This document shows positions 17,694-25,412 of a DNA stretch of 27,416 bases, in pieces (position 1 is the stretch's first letter; the number at the start of each line of letters is the position of its first letter). Both the position numbers and the translations under genes were made by a program. This stretch comes from Lachnospiraceae bacterium (GTDB lineage: Bacteria > Bacillota > Clostridia > Lachnospirales > Lachnospiraceae): positions 1-27,416 of the forward strand of contig CAAFNG010000256.1 in the NCBI GenBank assembly GCA_900764225.1, given 5' to 3'. The notes under the pieces were generated by a model, which saw nothing but the letters and a program-made list of their open reading frames with translations, did not search any database and had not been told where the DNA came from.

Positions 17694-17801
17694 GTAAAAA
17701 TTGCAAAAAACCCGATAAAATCAACGTTTCTTAAAACTACCACCACCTTGCATTTTTTTATTTTGGCGTTTATGTGGAAAGTGCTTATGGTTTACGTAAC
17801 A

Positions 17802-18059
17802 TTATCCACATTTTGTGGATAACTTGTGGATAACTCGTGGATTACCGTCGAATTTATCCACTTTTCGAGGGTATTTTTTTCGCGATTTTTTGAAAAATCC
17901 CTTTAAAATGCGGTATTTCAGCAGTGGATTATTTTATACACATAAATATTCCACATTTTCCACGAACTACCTACTTATGGAAACCTTTTTAACGGTTATA
18001 CACTGTTTTCCACGCTAATCCACATCTATTTCCCCAGGTTATCCACAATATTATCCCCA
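17802..18059 (+). other. oriC: oriC, upstream DnaA-box cluster
   Basis: DnaA boxes (TTATNCACA) are dense here. Exact copies lie at 17802-17810 (+), 17814-17822 (-), 17825-17833 (-), 17934-17942 (+, TTATACACA) and 18039-18047 (+). One-mismatch copies lie at 17854-17862, 17996-18004, 18016-18024 and 18051-18059, and weaker ones near 17836 and 17923. The first three exact boxes form a tight inverted array with two to three bases between them. The 585 bases from 17597 to 18181 carry no gene: they hold the rpmH promoter, this cluster and the dnaA promoter. Confidence 0.9.
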
Positions 18060-18089
18060 ATGTTTTCCCCAAAATATCCACGTTTTCCA

Positions 18090-18118
18090 TTGCGAAAACC
18101 GATTTTTCATTGTAATAT
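18090..18118 (+). promoter_or_regulatory. dnaA promoter
   Basis: TTGCGA (18090-18095) is followed after 17 bases by TAATAT (18113-18118). This would start dnaA transcription near 18125, giving a leader of about 55 bases. DnaA boxes crowd just upstream (the nearest at 18051-18059), consistent with autoregulation by DnaA. Confidence 0.6.
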
Positions 18119-18181
18119 ATAAAAGGATATCTGTCTCCAGTCGAAGGCTGGGGGTTATTATAATACTCATGGGAGGAAAAA

Positions 18182-19549
18182 ATGAACACTGTTATTGAAA
18201 AATGGGAGGAGATCCTTAACACTGTCAAATCTGAATATGAGGTGACTGATGTCCCTTTTAATACCTGGCTTAAGCCGCTGAAAGTTTATGAGGTTGACGG
18301 AAATCTGATAACAGTCATTGTTCCCTCTGAGCAGGCCGGCATTGGTGTTAATTACATCAGTAAACGCTACAAAATACCTCTCCAGGTTACGATCTGTGTG
18401 CTGACAGGCATGGAAGAATGCGAAGTTCGCTTCGTCCTGGAAAAAGATCTCCCCAAGAAAAAAGAAAAAAATACTTCCTATGATAAACAGGTTCAGGATA
18501 CACGTTACGAAGAAGCTCATTTAAATCCAAAATACACTTTCGACACCTTCGTTGTAGGAAGCAATAACAAATTCGCTCAGGCAGCAGCCCTTGCAGTTGC
18601 CGAATCACCGGGAGATACCTATAATCCGCTTTTTATTTACGGCGGCGCGGGGCTCGGTAAGACCCATCTTATGCATTCCATCGCTCATTTCATACTGGAA
18701 CACGACCAGAACAGCCGGGTTCTCTATGTAACTAGCGAGGAATTCACCAACGAACTGATCGAAACCATTCGAAACGGAAATAACACAGCAATGAGTAAAT
18801 TTCGTGAAAAATACAGAAATATTGATGTTCTTCTCGTCGATGATATTCAGTTTATTATAGGAAAGGAATCCACACAGGAAGAATTTTTCCATACATTCAA
18901 CAGTCTCCACAGCGCCAAAAAACAGATCATCATCTCATCGGATAAACCTCCGAAAGACATGGAAATCCTGGAAGAGCGCTTCCGTTCACGGTTCGAATGG
19001 GGTCTGATCGCAGACATCACACTGCCGGATTATGAGACACGAATGGCAATTCTTCATAAAAATGAGGAGATGAACGGTTACAGCATCAGCGAAGATGTCA
19101 TCAAATACATCGCAACCAATATCAAATCCAATATTCGAGAGCTGGAAGGTGCTTTCAATAAAGTTATGGCCGGAGCCAAACTCGAAAAGAAAGAGGTTAC
19201 TCTGGAACTGGCCGAGCAGGCATTGAAGGATATTATTTCTCCGGATGAGAAAAAAGTGATCACACCGGAATATATTATCTCCGTTGTTTCCGATCATTAC
19301 GGAGTAACACCGGCTGACTTAAGTGGAAATAAGCGAAACTCCAAGATCGTTATGCCGCGTCAGGTTGCCATGTATCTCTGCCGTGAAATTATTTCCACAC
19401 CACTGAAAAATATTGGAAAAGCCCTGGGAAACCGTGACCATACAACGGTTATGCTCGGCATCGAAAAGATCGAAAACGAATTGCAGAACGACGATAACTT
19501 AAAAAATACCATTGATATATTGAAAAAGAAGATTAATCCACAAGGTTAG
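18182..19549 (+). CDS. dnaA: Chromosomal replication initiator DnaA
   Basis: The 455-aa initiator binds DnaA boxes and opens the origin. Domain I (about 1-80, with FNTWLKPLKVYEVDGN) precedes a short linker. The AAA+ domain carries NPLFIYGGAGLGKTHLM (Walker A, about residues 150-165), VLLVDDIQFI (Walker B) and the arginine-finger region LEERFRSRFEWGL. Domain IV has VAMYLCREIISTPLKNIG and the DNA-contacting GNRDHTTVMLGIEKI. Length matches the family (about 450). The ATG follows GGGAGG by five bases. It starts the plus-strand arm with dnaN and is flanked on both sides by DnaA boxes. Confidence 0.98.
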   Translation: MNTVIEKWEEILNTVKSEYEVTDVPFNTWLKPLKVYEVDGNLITVIVPSEQAGIGVNYISKRYKIPLQVTICVLTGMEECEVRFVLEKDLPKKKEKNTSYDKQVQDTRYEEAHLNPKYTFDTFVVGSNNKFAQAAALAVAESPGDTYNPLFIYGGAGLGKTHLMHSIAHFILEHDQNSRVLYVTSEEFTNELIETIRNGNNTAMSKFREKYRNIDVLLVDDIQFIIGKESTQEEFFHTFNSLHSAKKQIIISSDKPPKDMEILEERFRSRFEWGLIADITLPDYETRMAILHKNEEMNGYSISEDVIKYIATNIKSNIRELEGAFNKVMAGAKLEKKEVTLELAEQALKDIISPDEKKVITPEYIISVVSDHYGVTPADLSGNKRNSKIVMPRQVAMYLCREIISTPLKNIGKALGNRDHTTVMLGIEKIENELQNDDNLKNTIDILKKKINPQG

Positions 19550-19824
19550 GAAAGTTTTCCACATTACTGGTGTATAACGTGTTGATTGTATGTGGATGAA
19601 TGTGTACAACTTTTTTGCGAAAAATCGGCGGTAATTTTATCCCACCGTTATTCACATCCGAAACTACCACTTATACACAAAGTTATCCCACTCGAAAAAC
19701 CTTGAAAACATCAGCCTTGTGGGAGTTTTTCACAAAATCTGAGCCCCTACGGCGGTTACGGCGGATTTTTTCTATAAATATATTTATAAAAACCACAATT
19801 TACTCAGAAAGGGAGTTATACACA
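19534..19824 (+). other. oriC: oriC, downstream DnaA-box cluster with AT-rich element
   Basis: Between dnaA and dnaN (277 bases, no gene) lie exact DnaA boxes at 19648-19656 (TTATTCACA), 19671-19679 and 19816-19824 (both TTATACACA). Near-matches lie at 19534-19542, 19555-19563, 19569-19577 and 19591-19599. A GC-rich direct repeat, ACGGCGG-TT-ACGGCGG, at about 19749-19764 precedes an A/T-only run at about 19773-19791 that could be the unwinding element. The arrangement matches the bipartite origins of Bacillus, where melting occurs on the dnaN side. The last box overlaps the spacer between the dnaN ribosome-binding site and its ATG. Confidence 0.8.
19756..19784 (+). promoter_or_regulatory. Possible dnaN promoter
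   Basis: TTACGG (19756-19761), 17 bases, then TATATT (19779-19784). Both hexamers deviate from consensus, and the AT-rich run offers chance -10 matches, so this is tentative. If real, it overlaps the proposed unwinding element. Confidence 0.3.
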
Positions 19825-19826
19825 TT

Positions 19827-20942
19827 ATGAAAATCATCTGCTCCAAATCAAATCTGTTAAAAAGTGTAAGTATCGCACTCAAAGCAGTTCCATCAAAAAC
19901 CACCATGCCAATACTTGAATGTATTCTTATGGATGCAACAACAAACCAGATCAAATTTACCACCAATGATATGGAACTGGGAATTGAAACAATTGTTGAA
20001 GGTACTATAGAAGAAAAAGGAATGGTTGCTCTTGATGCAAAAATTTTCTATGAGATCATCAGACGACTTCCTGATAATGATGTTACTATTAAAACAGATG
20101 ATAAATATGCTGCAACCATCACCTGTGAAAAAGCAAAATTCAATATTCCAGGAAAATCAGGAGAAGATTTTGCTTATTTACCAATGATCGAAAAAGATGA
20201 ACCACTTACGATCTCCCAGTATACGTTAAAAGAGATGATCAGACAGACAATCTTTTCTATTGCCGTCAATGAAAACAATAAGCTGATGACTGGTGAACTT
20301 TTTGAGATTAAAGATAACTGCCTGAAGGTAGTTTCTCTGGATGGTCACCGTATTGCGATCCGAAAAATGCCACTTAAGAAAGATTATTCTGACCGGAAGG
20401 TGGTAGTTCCAGGCAAAACTTTAAGTGAAGTAAGTAAGATCCTGTCCGGTGAAGTAGATGATCAGGTCAGCATTTACTTTACAAAAAACCACATACTGTT
20501 CGAATTTGACCAGACGATGGTAGTTTCCAGACTGATTGAGGGCGAATATTTCAGAATTGATCAGATGCTTTCCAGTGATTATGAGACAAAACTGAAAATT
20601 AACAAAAAAGAGTTCCTGGATTGTATCGATCGTGCGACACTTCTGGTTCGTGAGGTTGATAAGAAACCGATTATTATCAATATCACAGATGATGATATGG
20701 AGCTTCGTATTGATTCTGCAATGGGTTCCATGAATGAAGAGATTGATATTGAAAAAGAGGGTAAAGATATCATGATCGGTTTCAACCCGAAATTCCTGAT
20801 CGATGCACTTCGTGTTATTGATGATGAGACTGTTACAATCTATCTTGTAAACCCGAAGGCACCATGCTTTATCCGTGATGAAGAGGAAAGTTACACCTAT
20901 CTGATTCTTCCGGTAAACATTAATCAGAACCAGGCCAGATAG
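19827..20942 (+). CDS. dnaN: DNA polymerase III beta subunit (sliding clamp)
   Basis: The 371-aa clamp forms a ring dimer that holds polymerase on DNA. Its start, MKIICSKSNLLKSVSIALKAVPSKTTMPILECIL, and the end, YLILPVNINQ, are the family hallmarks. The three repeated clamp domains span about 1-125, 126-250 and 251-371, with GHRIAIRK in the middle domain. Length is usual (365-380). The ATG follows AGAAAGGGAG across an 11-base spacer that is itself a DnaA box, so initiator binding could touch expression. It is followed by a 267-base gap before yaaA. Confidence 0.97.
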   Translation: MKIICSKSNLLKSVSIALKAVPSKTTMPILECILMDATTNQIKFTTNDMELGIETIVEGTIEEKGMVALDAKIFYEIIRRLPDNDVTIKTDDKYAATITCEKAKFNIPGKSGEDFAYLPMIEKDEPLTISQYTLKEMIRQTIFSIAVNENNKLMTGELFEIKDNCLKVVSLDGHRIAIRKMPLKKDYSDRKVVVPGKTLSEVSKILSGEVDDQVSIYFTKNHILFEFDQTMVVSRLIEGEYFRIDQMLSSDYETKLKINKKEFLDCIDRATLLVREVDKKPIIINITDDDMELRIDSAMGSMNEEIDIEKEGKDIMIGFNPKFLIDALRVIDDETVTIYLVNPKAPCFIRDEEESYTYLILPVNINQNQAR

Positions 20943-21005
20943 TATTTGTACAATATAATGAACATACAGATGCCACAGAGTCTGTATAAACTATGCGAAA
21001 AATAT

Positions 21006-21034
21006 GCAGCTGGCAGCAGGTGTCCGTCAGCTGC
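21006..21034. other. Stem-loop in the dnaN-yaaA gap
   Basis: GCAGCTG at 21006-21012 pairs perfectly with CAGCTGC at 21028-21034 around a 15-base loop. No T-run follows, so it is not a standard terminator. It could be a processing or stability element in the dnaN-yaaA transcript. Confidence 0.4.
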
Positions 21035-21087
21035 GTACGCTTTATATAAGCACGAAACTCTGAAAACAGTCATCAGGGGGTAATTTA

Positions 21088-21127
21088 AAACTACCACTTT
21101 TTTATAAAAAACAGAAAGAGGTAGTTT
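21088..21127. other. Inverted repeat of AAACTACC before yaaA
   Basis: AAACTACC (21088-21095) and GGTAGTTT (21120-21127) form an 8-bp inverted repeat around a 24-base centre containing the palindrome TTTTTTATAAAAAA. The arms are the word repeated around oriC. Position about 85 bases before yaaA suits an operator, but no protein is known to me for it. The rest of the 20943-21209 gap shows only the GCAGCTG stem-loop. Confidence 0.4.
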
Positions 21128-21209
21128 AATTGCCACAAAATCCGAAAGAGTAATATAGCGGATTTTACCGGGTGATAACACATGGAATAATTTTTAAGAG
21201 GGAAAAGAA

Positions 21210-21416
21210 TTGGAAATCAGAATAAAAGATGAATTTATCAAGCTTGGCCAGGCACTGAAGCTGGCCGGAGTTGTGGAAGATGGTGTTGAAGCAAAATATG
21301 CGATCAACGATGGCCTTGTTCTGGTGAACGGAGAGGTTGAGAATCGCCGCGGACGTAAAGTACATCCGGGAGATACCATTTCCTATGATGGAAAAGACAT
21401 TTATGTGATTGGGTGA
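21210..21416 (+). CDS. yaaA: S4-domain RNA-binding protein YaaA/RlbA
   Basis: A 68-aa single S4 domain: IKLGQALKLAGVVEDGVEAKYAINDGLVLVNGEVENRRGRKVHPGDTI is split across positions 11-57, with the typical GxVxVNGxxxxRRGxKxxxGD pattern. Such proteins between dnaN and recF are conserved in Firmicutes and likely bind ribosomal RNA. Translation starts at TTG (21210-21212) after AGAGGGAAAAGAA. The stop TGA (21414-21416) lies four bases before the recF ATG, so the two genes are coupled. Confidence 0.93.
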   Translation: MEIRIKDEFIKLGQALKLAGVVEDGVEAKYAINDGLVLVNGEVENRRGRKVHPGDTISYDGKDIYVIG

Positions 21417-21420
21417 AGGA

Positions 21421-22512
21421 ATGTACATTGAATCCATCAAATTGAATAATTTCAGGAATTATGAGTCGCTGGAGATGAATTTTGATCAGGGGACCAATAT
21501 TCTCTACGGCGATAACGCCCAGGGAAAGACCAATATTCTGGAATCTGTTTATCTGGCAGGAACCAGTAAATCCCATAAGGGAAGCAAGGACCGGGAGATG
21601 ATCCGTTTCGATAATGAGGAAGCTCATATTCGGATGATGGTAAAAAAGGGCGGGCTTTCATACAAAATAGACATGCACCTCCGGAAAAACAAAGCAAAAG
21701 GAGTTGCCATTAACGGGCTGCCCATACGCAAGGCGAGGGAGCTTCTGGGAGTGGTGAATCTTGTGTTTTTTTCTCCGGAGGATCTTAATATTATCAAGAA
21801 TGGGCCGGGAGAGAGAAGACATTTCCTGGATTCGGAGCTTTGTCAGCTGGATGGTGTTTATATCACGGAGCTGGCCAGCTACAATCATATTGTGAACCAG
21901 AGAAATCGTCTTCTCAAAGACTGTTATATGAATCCCGGACTTAAGGATACACTGGATATCTGGGATGCACAGATGACCGGTTACGGACAGAAGATCATCG
22001 AAAAAAGAGAAGAATTCGTTGAGGAGCTTAATGAGATTGCGAAGGGACTTCACAGAGGACTGACCGGTGGAATTGAAGAACTGGAAATTCTTTATGAGCC
22101 CAGTGTGACTGCTGCGGAATTTGAACAGAAACTGTCGGGGAACAGAGAGCGTGATCTCCGGATGAAACTGACTTCTGTGGGACCGCACAGAGATGATTTC
22201 TGTGTAAAGGTGAACGGGATCGATATCAGGAAGTACGGTTCACAGGGGCAGCAGAGAACTGCGGCACTTTCGCTGAAACTTTCGGAGATTTATCTGGTTA
22301 AGAAGAAAATTAAGGATACACCGGTGCTTCTTCTGGACGATGTTCTTTCGGAGTTGGACAGTAACAGGCAGACTTATCTGCTGGAAAGCATACATGATAT
22401 ACAGACTTTGATCACCTGTACGGGACTGGATGATTTCGTCAGTCATCAGTTTGAGATTAACAAGGTTTTTCAGGTGGTAAAAGGGCATGTTTATATGCCT
22501 AAAGGGTTTTGA
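21421..22512 (+). CDS. recF: DNA replication and repair protein RecF
   Basis: A 363-aa SMC-like ATPase that helps load RecA at gaps. It begins MYIESIKLNNFRNYESLEM, with Walker A YGDNAQGKTNILE (about residues 30-42), the RecF signature VGPHRDDF, the ABC-type signature YGSQGQQRTAALSLKL, and Walker B PVLLLDDVLSELD. Length fits the family (about 360). The frame is open upstream to a TTG at 21409, but the ATG at 21421 gives the conserved start and GGGTGA precedes it by four bases. The TGA stop is part of the -35 hexamer of the next promoter. gyrB does not follow. Confidence 0.96.
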   Translation: MYIESIKLNNFRNYESLEMNFDQGTNILYGDNAQGKTNILESVYLAGTSKSHKGSKDREMIRFDNEEAHIRMMVKKGGLSYKIDMHLRKNKAKGVAINGLPIRKARELLGVVNLVFFSPEDLNIIKNGPGERRHFLDSELCQLDGVYITELASYNHIVNQRNRLLKDCYMNPGLKDTLDIWDAQMTGYGQKIIEKREEFVEELNEIAKGLHRGLTGGIEELEILYEPSVTAAEFEQKLSGNRERDLRMKLTSVGPHRDDFCVKVNGIDIRKYGSQGQQRTAALSLKLSEIYLVKKKIKDTPVLLLDDVLSELDSNRQTYLLESIHDIQTLITCTGLDDFVSHQFEINKVFQVVKGHVYMPKGF

Positions 22513-22537
22513 CAAGCCCGTATGCATATGGTAAACT
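22509..22537 (+). promoter_or_regulatory. Promoter overlapping the recF stop
   Basis: TTGACA (22509-22514), a perfect -35 that includes the recF TGA, is followed after 17 bases by TAAACT (22532-22537). It would start the transcript for the 937-aa gene, and possibly ksgA, about 20-25 bases before translation begins. Confidence 0.6.
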
Positions 22538-22567
22538 GATTCTAATTATGGAAAGTTGGTGAATATT

Positions 22568-25381
22568 TTGGATAAAGAGGAGTTTCGCGTCAAGCTTGGA
22601 GAAATCAACAAAATGGTTGAAGTCCAGGATTACAAAGGCGCTATGCAGATCGTTGACAGCATCGACTGGCGTCGCGTGAAAAATGTCCGTACCCTTTGTG
22701 TTGTGGGCGAGATTTACGCAGCCAACAAGCGTTATGAGGAAAGTAAGGAAATTTTTCTTCTTGCGTATCACAGAGCGCCGATCGGTAAGAACATACTTTA
22801 CCGTCTGATCGAGGTATCCCTGAAGATGGGGCAGATCAGTGAAGCTACAGAATTCTTTGATGAATACAGAGAAGTGGCAGGTAATGATAACAGCCAGTAT
22901 ATATTGAAATATAAGATTGCCAGAGCAAAGAACGCATCTCTGAATGAGCAGATCCGTATTCTTGAGGAATATAAGGAGAAGGAGTTTACAGAGAGATGGT
23001 CCTATGAGCTGGCCAAGCTTTATTATAAAGCGGGAGACAAGCAGAAATGTCTGGATCTCTGCAATGAGATAGTACTCTGGTTTAACGATGGAAACTATGT
23101 GATGAAAGCTCTTGATCTGAAACAGAGAATGGGCGTTCTTACAGGTGAAGAGAAAGAGAAATATGAGAAACAGTTTATTCCGAATCTGATTCCGCCGGAA
23201 AAGGCGAAAGAGATTCAGGAGACCAAAGAAACAGAAACTACTGTGCCTGAATATGAGGAAGCGCCGGTTACAGATACAGTTCAGATTGATGATGAACGTG
23301 ATCTGAGCAGTGCTGAGACACTTCAGGAAAAAATATCCAAAGGTTTCAGAGAATTTTTTGGAGGAAGTAAGAAATCTGAGGAGAACGAAGTTCCGGAAAG
23401 TCAGGAAAATGCTGATGAGAAGGAGGATGAGAATCCTTCTGATGATGAAATAGAAAGCGAAGGGGAAGCGGAAAAAGAAACAGTTGCCGGAGAACCGGAG
23501 GATACAGAGAACGAGGCCACAGAATCTGAAAATGCTGAAGAAGAACTGGAAACAGGCGTTGCTAATCTGTCAGAAGGAACGGTTCAGCTGAAGACGGAAG
23601 CCGAAGAGGAAAAAGAAGAAGAGGAGACATATCAGGAAGCTGTCGAATCTGAAGCTGAAAAGGCTGTAGAGGAAGAGCTTTCTCAGAATGTATCTGAGAT
23701 GCTTGAAGAAGAGAAAGAAGAAAAATCCGTTGGAGTTCCGCTGAATGAAGCGGGAGAACCGGATTTTTCAGCAACGATCCGTATGCCAGAGCTTAAAATT
23801 CCTAAGTCTATGATTAATGTAGATCCGGAGAATGCAAGTGCTTCAGCAGATCTTCCGGATACATCAGAAATTTTTGGCAGTATTGATGATATTGCTGCTT
23901 CTGTTGGAAAAGAAGAAAACGAAGATAAAGATGAAGATAAAGAATTTAATCTGGAAGATACAATTCTTGCAGCGGCTTCTGAGCAGGGAATTGAAATTCC
24001 GGAAGAAGAGAAATCTCCGGATGTACAGTTTTCAGATGTAACAGAAGAATCGCCGGATGAAGAGGATGATCTGGATCTTGTTGCGGATGAGTTTGTTCCG
24101 GAGGAGCCGGATGCAGCTGATATTGAAGACATTATGGCGCAGATTTCTGCACAGCAGGAAGCAGATACAGAATCAGAAAAGAGAATTCCTGATCTGGTGT
24201 TTGATGAAGAAGAGGAGCCGGTTACAGAGGAAGATCTCCAGGCTGCAGAAGCAGAATTTCTTAACGGACCTGCAGGAATGCAGAAAGCAGCAGAAGACGG
24301 CACAATTGCAGATCTGAATGAGGAAGATATAGTAAAAGAGTCTGGCGAAGCAGAACCTGTAGAAGAACTTGAGCTTTCTGACGATCGAACCAATATAGCG
24401 GAAGAAGAAACGCCGCTTGATGAGGAAGAGGAATACAGTGATGATGATTTCAATGTAAACCTTGATCTTGAAGCAGAATCAGATATGGAAGACGATGATG
24501 ATTTTGTTTCTGATCTCAGAGATAATGATATGGACGAGGATGATGAAGAAGAAGAAATCAGTGAGGAAGAACAGCTTGAGAAGTTCATTGAGACCCTTCA
24601 GCCTGAACGCGATCCGAATAAGATCATATCCAGAAAGAAACAGCTTACAGATGAAGAAAAGAAACTGTTTACGTATTTTGTAGCAGTTCCGGGAATGAAA
24701 GAACAGATTCTCGAGGTACTTTGTGATGTACAGAAGGGTGCAACAGACAGAACTTCACGAACAGGAAATGTGATCGTTATGGGTGGCAGAGAAACCGGAA
24801 AAACAAGATTGATTTCAAGCTTGATTCCGGCAATCTGTAAAGAACTGAATATTGAGGCATCCAAGGTTGCTTATATATTCGCAGAAGACATTAATGGAAA
24901 AGATATTACAGAAATTGCCCGGAAGCTTGCCGGAGGTTTTCTTGTTATTGAGAATGCAAACCAGCTTTCACAGGAAACTGCAGATGAGCTTGATGAGGTA
25001 ATGACCGGAAATACAAAGGGAATGATCGTCATTCTGGAAGATGAGAAGATTGGCATGCGTAAACTGATTGCAAGATATCCGAAGTTTGCGAAGAAGTTTA
25101 CATCCATGATCAACATTCCGGTATTTACAAATGATGAGCTCGTTAATTTTGCAAAAGTATACACAATGGAGAACGGATTCCGTATTGACCAGATGGGTAT
25201 GCTTGCACTGTACAATCTGATCGGAGTTAATCAGAAAGAAGATCAGCCGATGTGCATCGGAACAGTAAAAACATTGCTGGACAATGCAATGGCAAAAGCT
25301 CAGGGTGGATTATTCAAACGATCTAAGAAGAGAGTGGACCGTGATGGTTACACCGTACTTCTTGAAAAGGATTTCAGCTGA
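22568..25381 (+). CDS. Unrecognised TPR-acidic-ATPase protein between recF and ksgA
   Basis: About 937 aa in three parts. Residues 1-210 are helical with TPR-like spacing (YKGAMQIVDSIDW, LCVVGEIYAANKRYEESKEIF, LAKLYYKAGDKQKCLDLCNEI). Residues about 220-680 are very rich in Glu and Asp and low in complexity, probably disordered. The C-terminal 250 residues hold a P-loop, VIVMGGRETGKTRL (about 735-748), a Walker B-like strand GGFLVIENANQ (Glu-Asn in place of Asp-Glu), and GMIVILEDE, suggesting an AAA+ or CbxX/SpoVK-like ATPase. The start chosen is TTG 22568, five bases after GGTGA; TTG 22556 and GTG 22559 are in frame. No signal or membrane segment is seen, so it should be cytoplasmic. Function unknown. 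Confidence 0.88.
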   Translation: MDKEEFRVKLGEINKMVEVQDYKGAMQIVDSIDWRRVKNVRTLCVVGEIYAANKRYEESKEIFLLAYHRAPIGKNILYRLIEVSLKMGQISEATEFFDEYREVAGNDNSQYILKYKIARAKNASLNEQIRILEEYKEKEFTERWSYELAKLYYKAGDKQKCLDLCNEIVLWFNDGNYVMKALDLKQRMGVLTGEEKEKYEKQFIPNLIPPEKAKEIQETKETETTVPEYEEAPVTDTVQIDDERDLSSAETLQEKISKGFREFFGGSKKSEENEVPESQENADEKEDENPSDDEIESEGEAEKETVAGEPEDTENEATESENAEEELETGVANLSEGTVQLKTEAEEEKEEEETYQEAVESEAEKAVEEELSQNVSEMLEEEKEEKSVGVPLNEAGEPDFSATIRMPELKIPKSMINVDPENASASADLPDTSEIFGSIDDIAASVGKEENEDKDEDKEFNLEDTILAAASEQGIEIPEEEKSPDVQFSDVTEESPDEEDDLDLVADEFVPEEPDAADIEDIMAQISAQQEADTESEKRIPDLVFDEEEEPVTEEDLQAAEAEFLNGPAGMQKAAEDGTIADLNEEDIVKESGEAEPVEELELSDDRTNIAEEETPLDEEEEYSDDDFNVNLDLEAESDMEDDDDFVSDLRDNDMDEDDEEEEISEEEQLEKFIETLQPERDPNKIISRKKQLTDEEKKLFTYFVAVPGMKEQILEVLCDVQKGATDRTSRTGNVIVMGGRETGKTRLISSLIPAICKELNIEASKVAYIFAEDINGKDITEIARKLAGGFLVIENANQLSQETADELDEVMTGNTKGMIVILEDEKIGMRKLIARYPKFAKKFTSMINIPVFTNDELVNFAKVYTMENGFRIDQMGMLALYNLIGVNQKEDQPMCIGTVKTLLDNAMAKAQGGLFKRSKKRVDRDGYTVLLEKDFS

Positions 25382-25412
25382 TTAAATAAACAGAAAAGCA
25401 GAGGTAAAAAAT

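Larger units (their letters stand above)
17733..21127. repeat. Dispersed AAACTACC motif around oriC
   Basis: The 8-mer AAACTACC occurs at 17734-17741, 19661-19668 and 21088-21095 on plus, and as GGTAGTTT at 20327-20334, 20519-20526 and 21120-21127. The three plus copies all continue as AAACTACCAC and lie in the rpmH-dnaA, dnaA-dnaN and dnaN-yaaA gaps. The 19661 copy directly abuts a DnaA box. A further AACTACCAC lies inverted at 20400-20408. I found no other copy of the 8-mer in the window. No known binding protein is assigned. Confidence 0.5.

Noticed and set aside
17847..17853. Spo0A-box-like CGTCGAA in oriC
   Set aside because: One mismatch in a seven-base core and a single copy; not enough to claim Spo0A control.
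18159..18164. TATAAT just before dnaA
   Set aside because: It lies about seven bases before the ribosome-binding site, so a transcript from it would lack that site; no -35 is present.
19661..19792. DnaA-trio repeats beside the downstream boxes
   Set aside because: I could not find a clear run of three-base trio repeats next to a DnaA box; only isolated CTA triplets occur.
23683..24588. Long minus-strand Ser-rich open frame opposite the acidic region
   Set aside because: It is the reverse reading of Glu/Asp codons; the plus-strand gene has promoter, start and domains.
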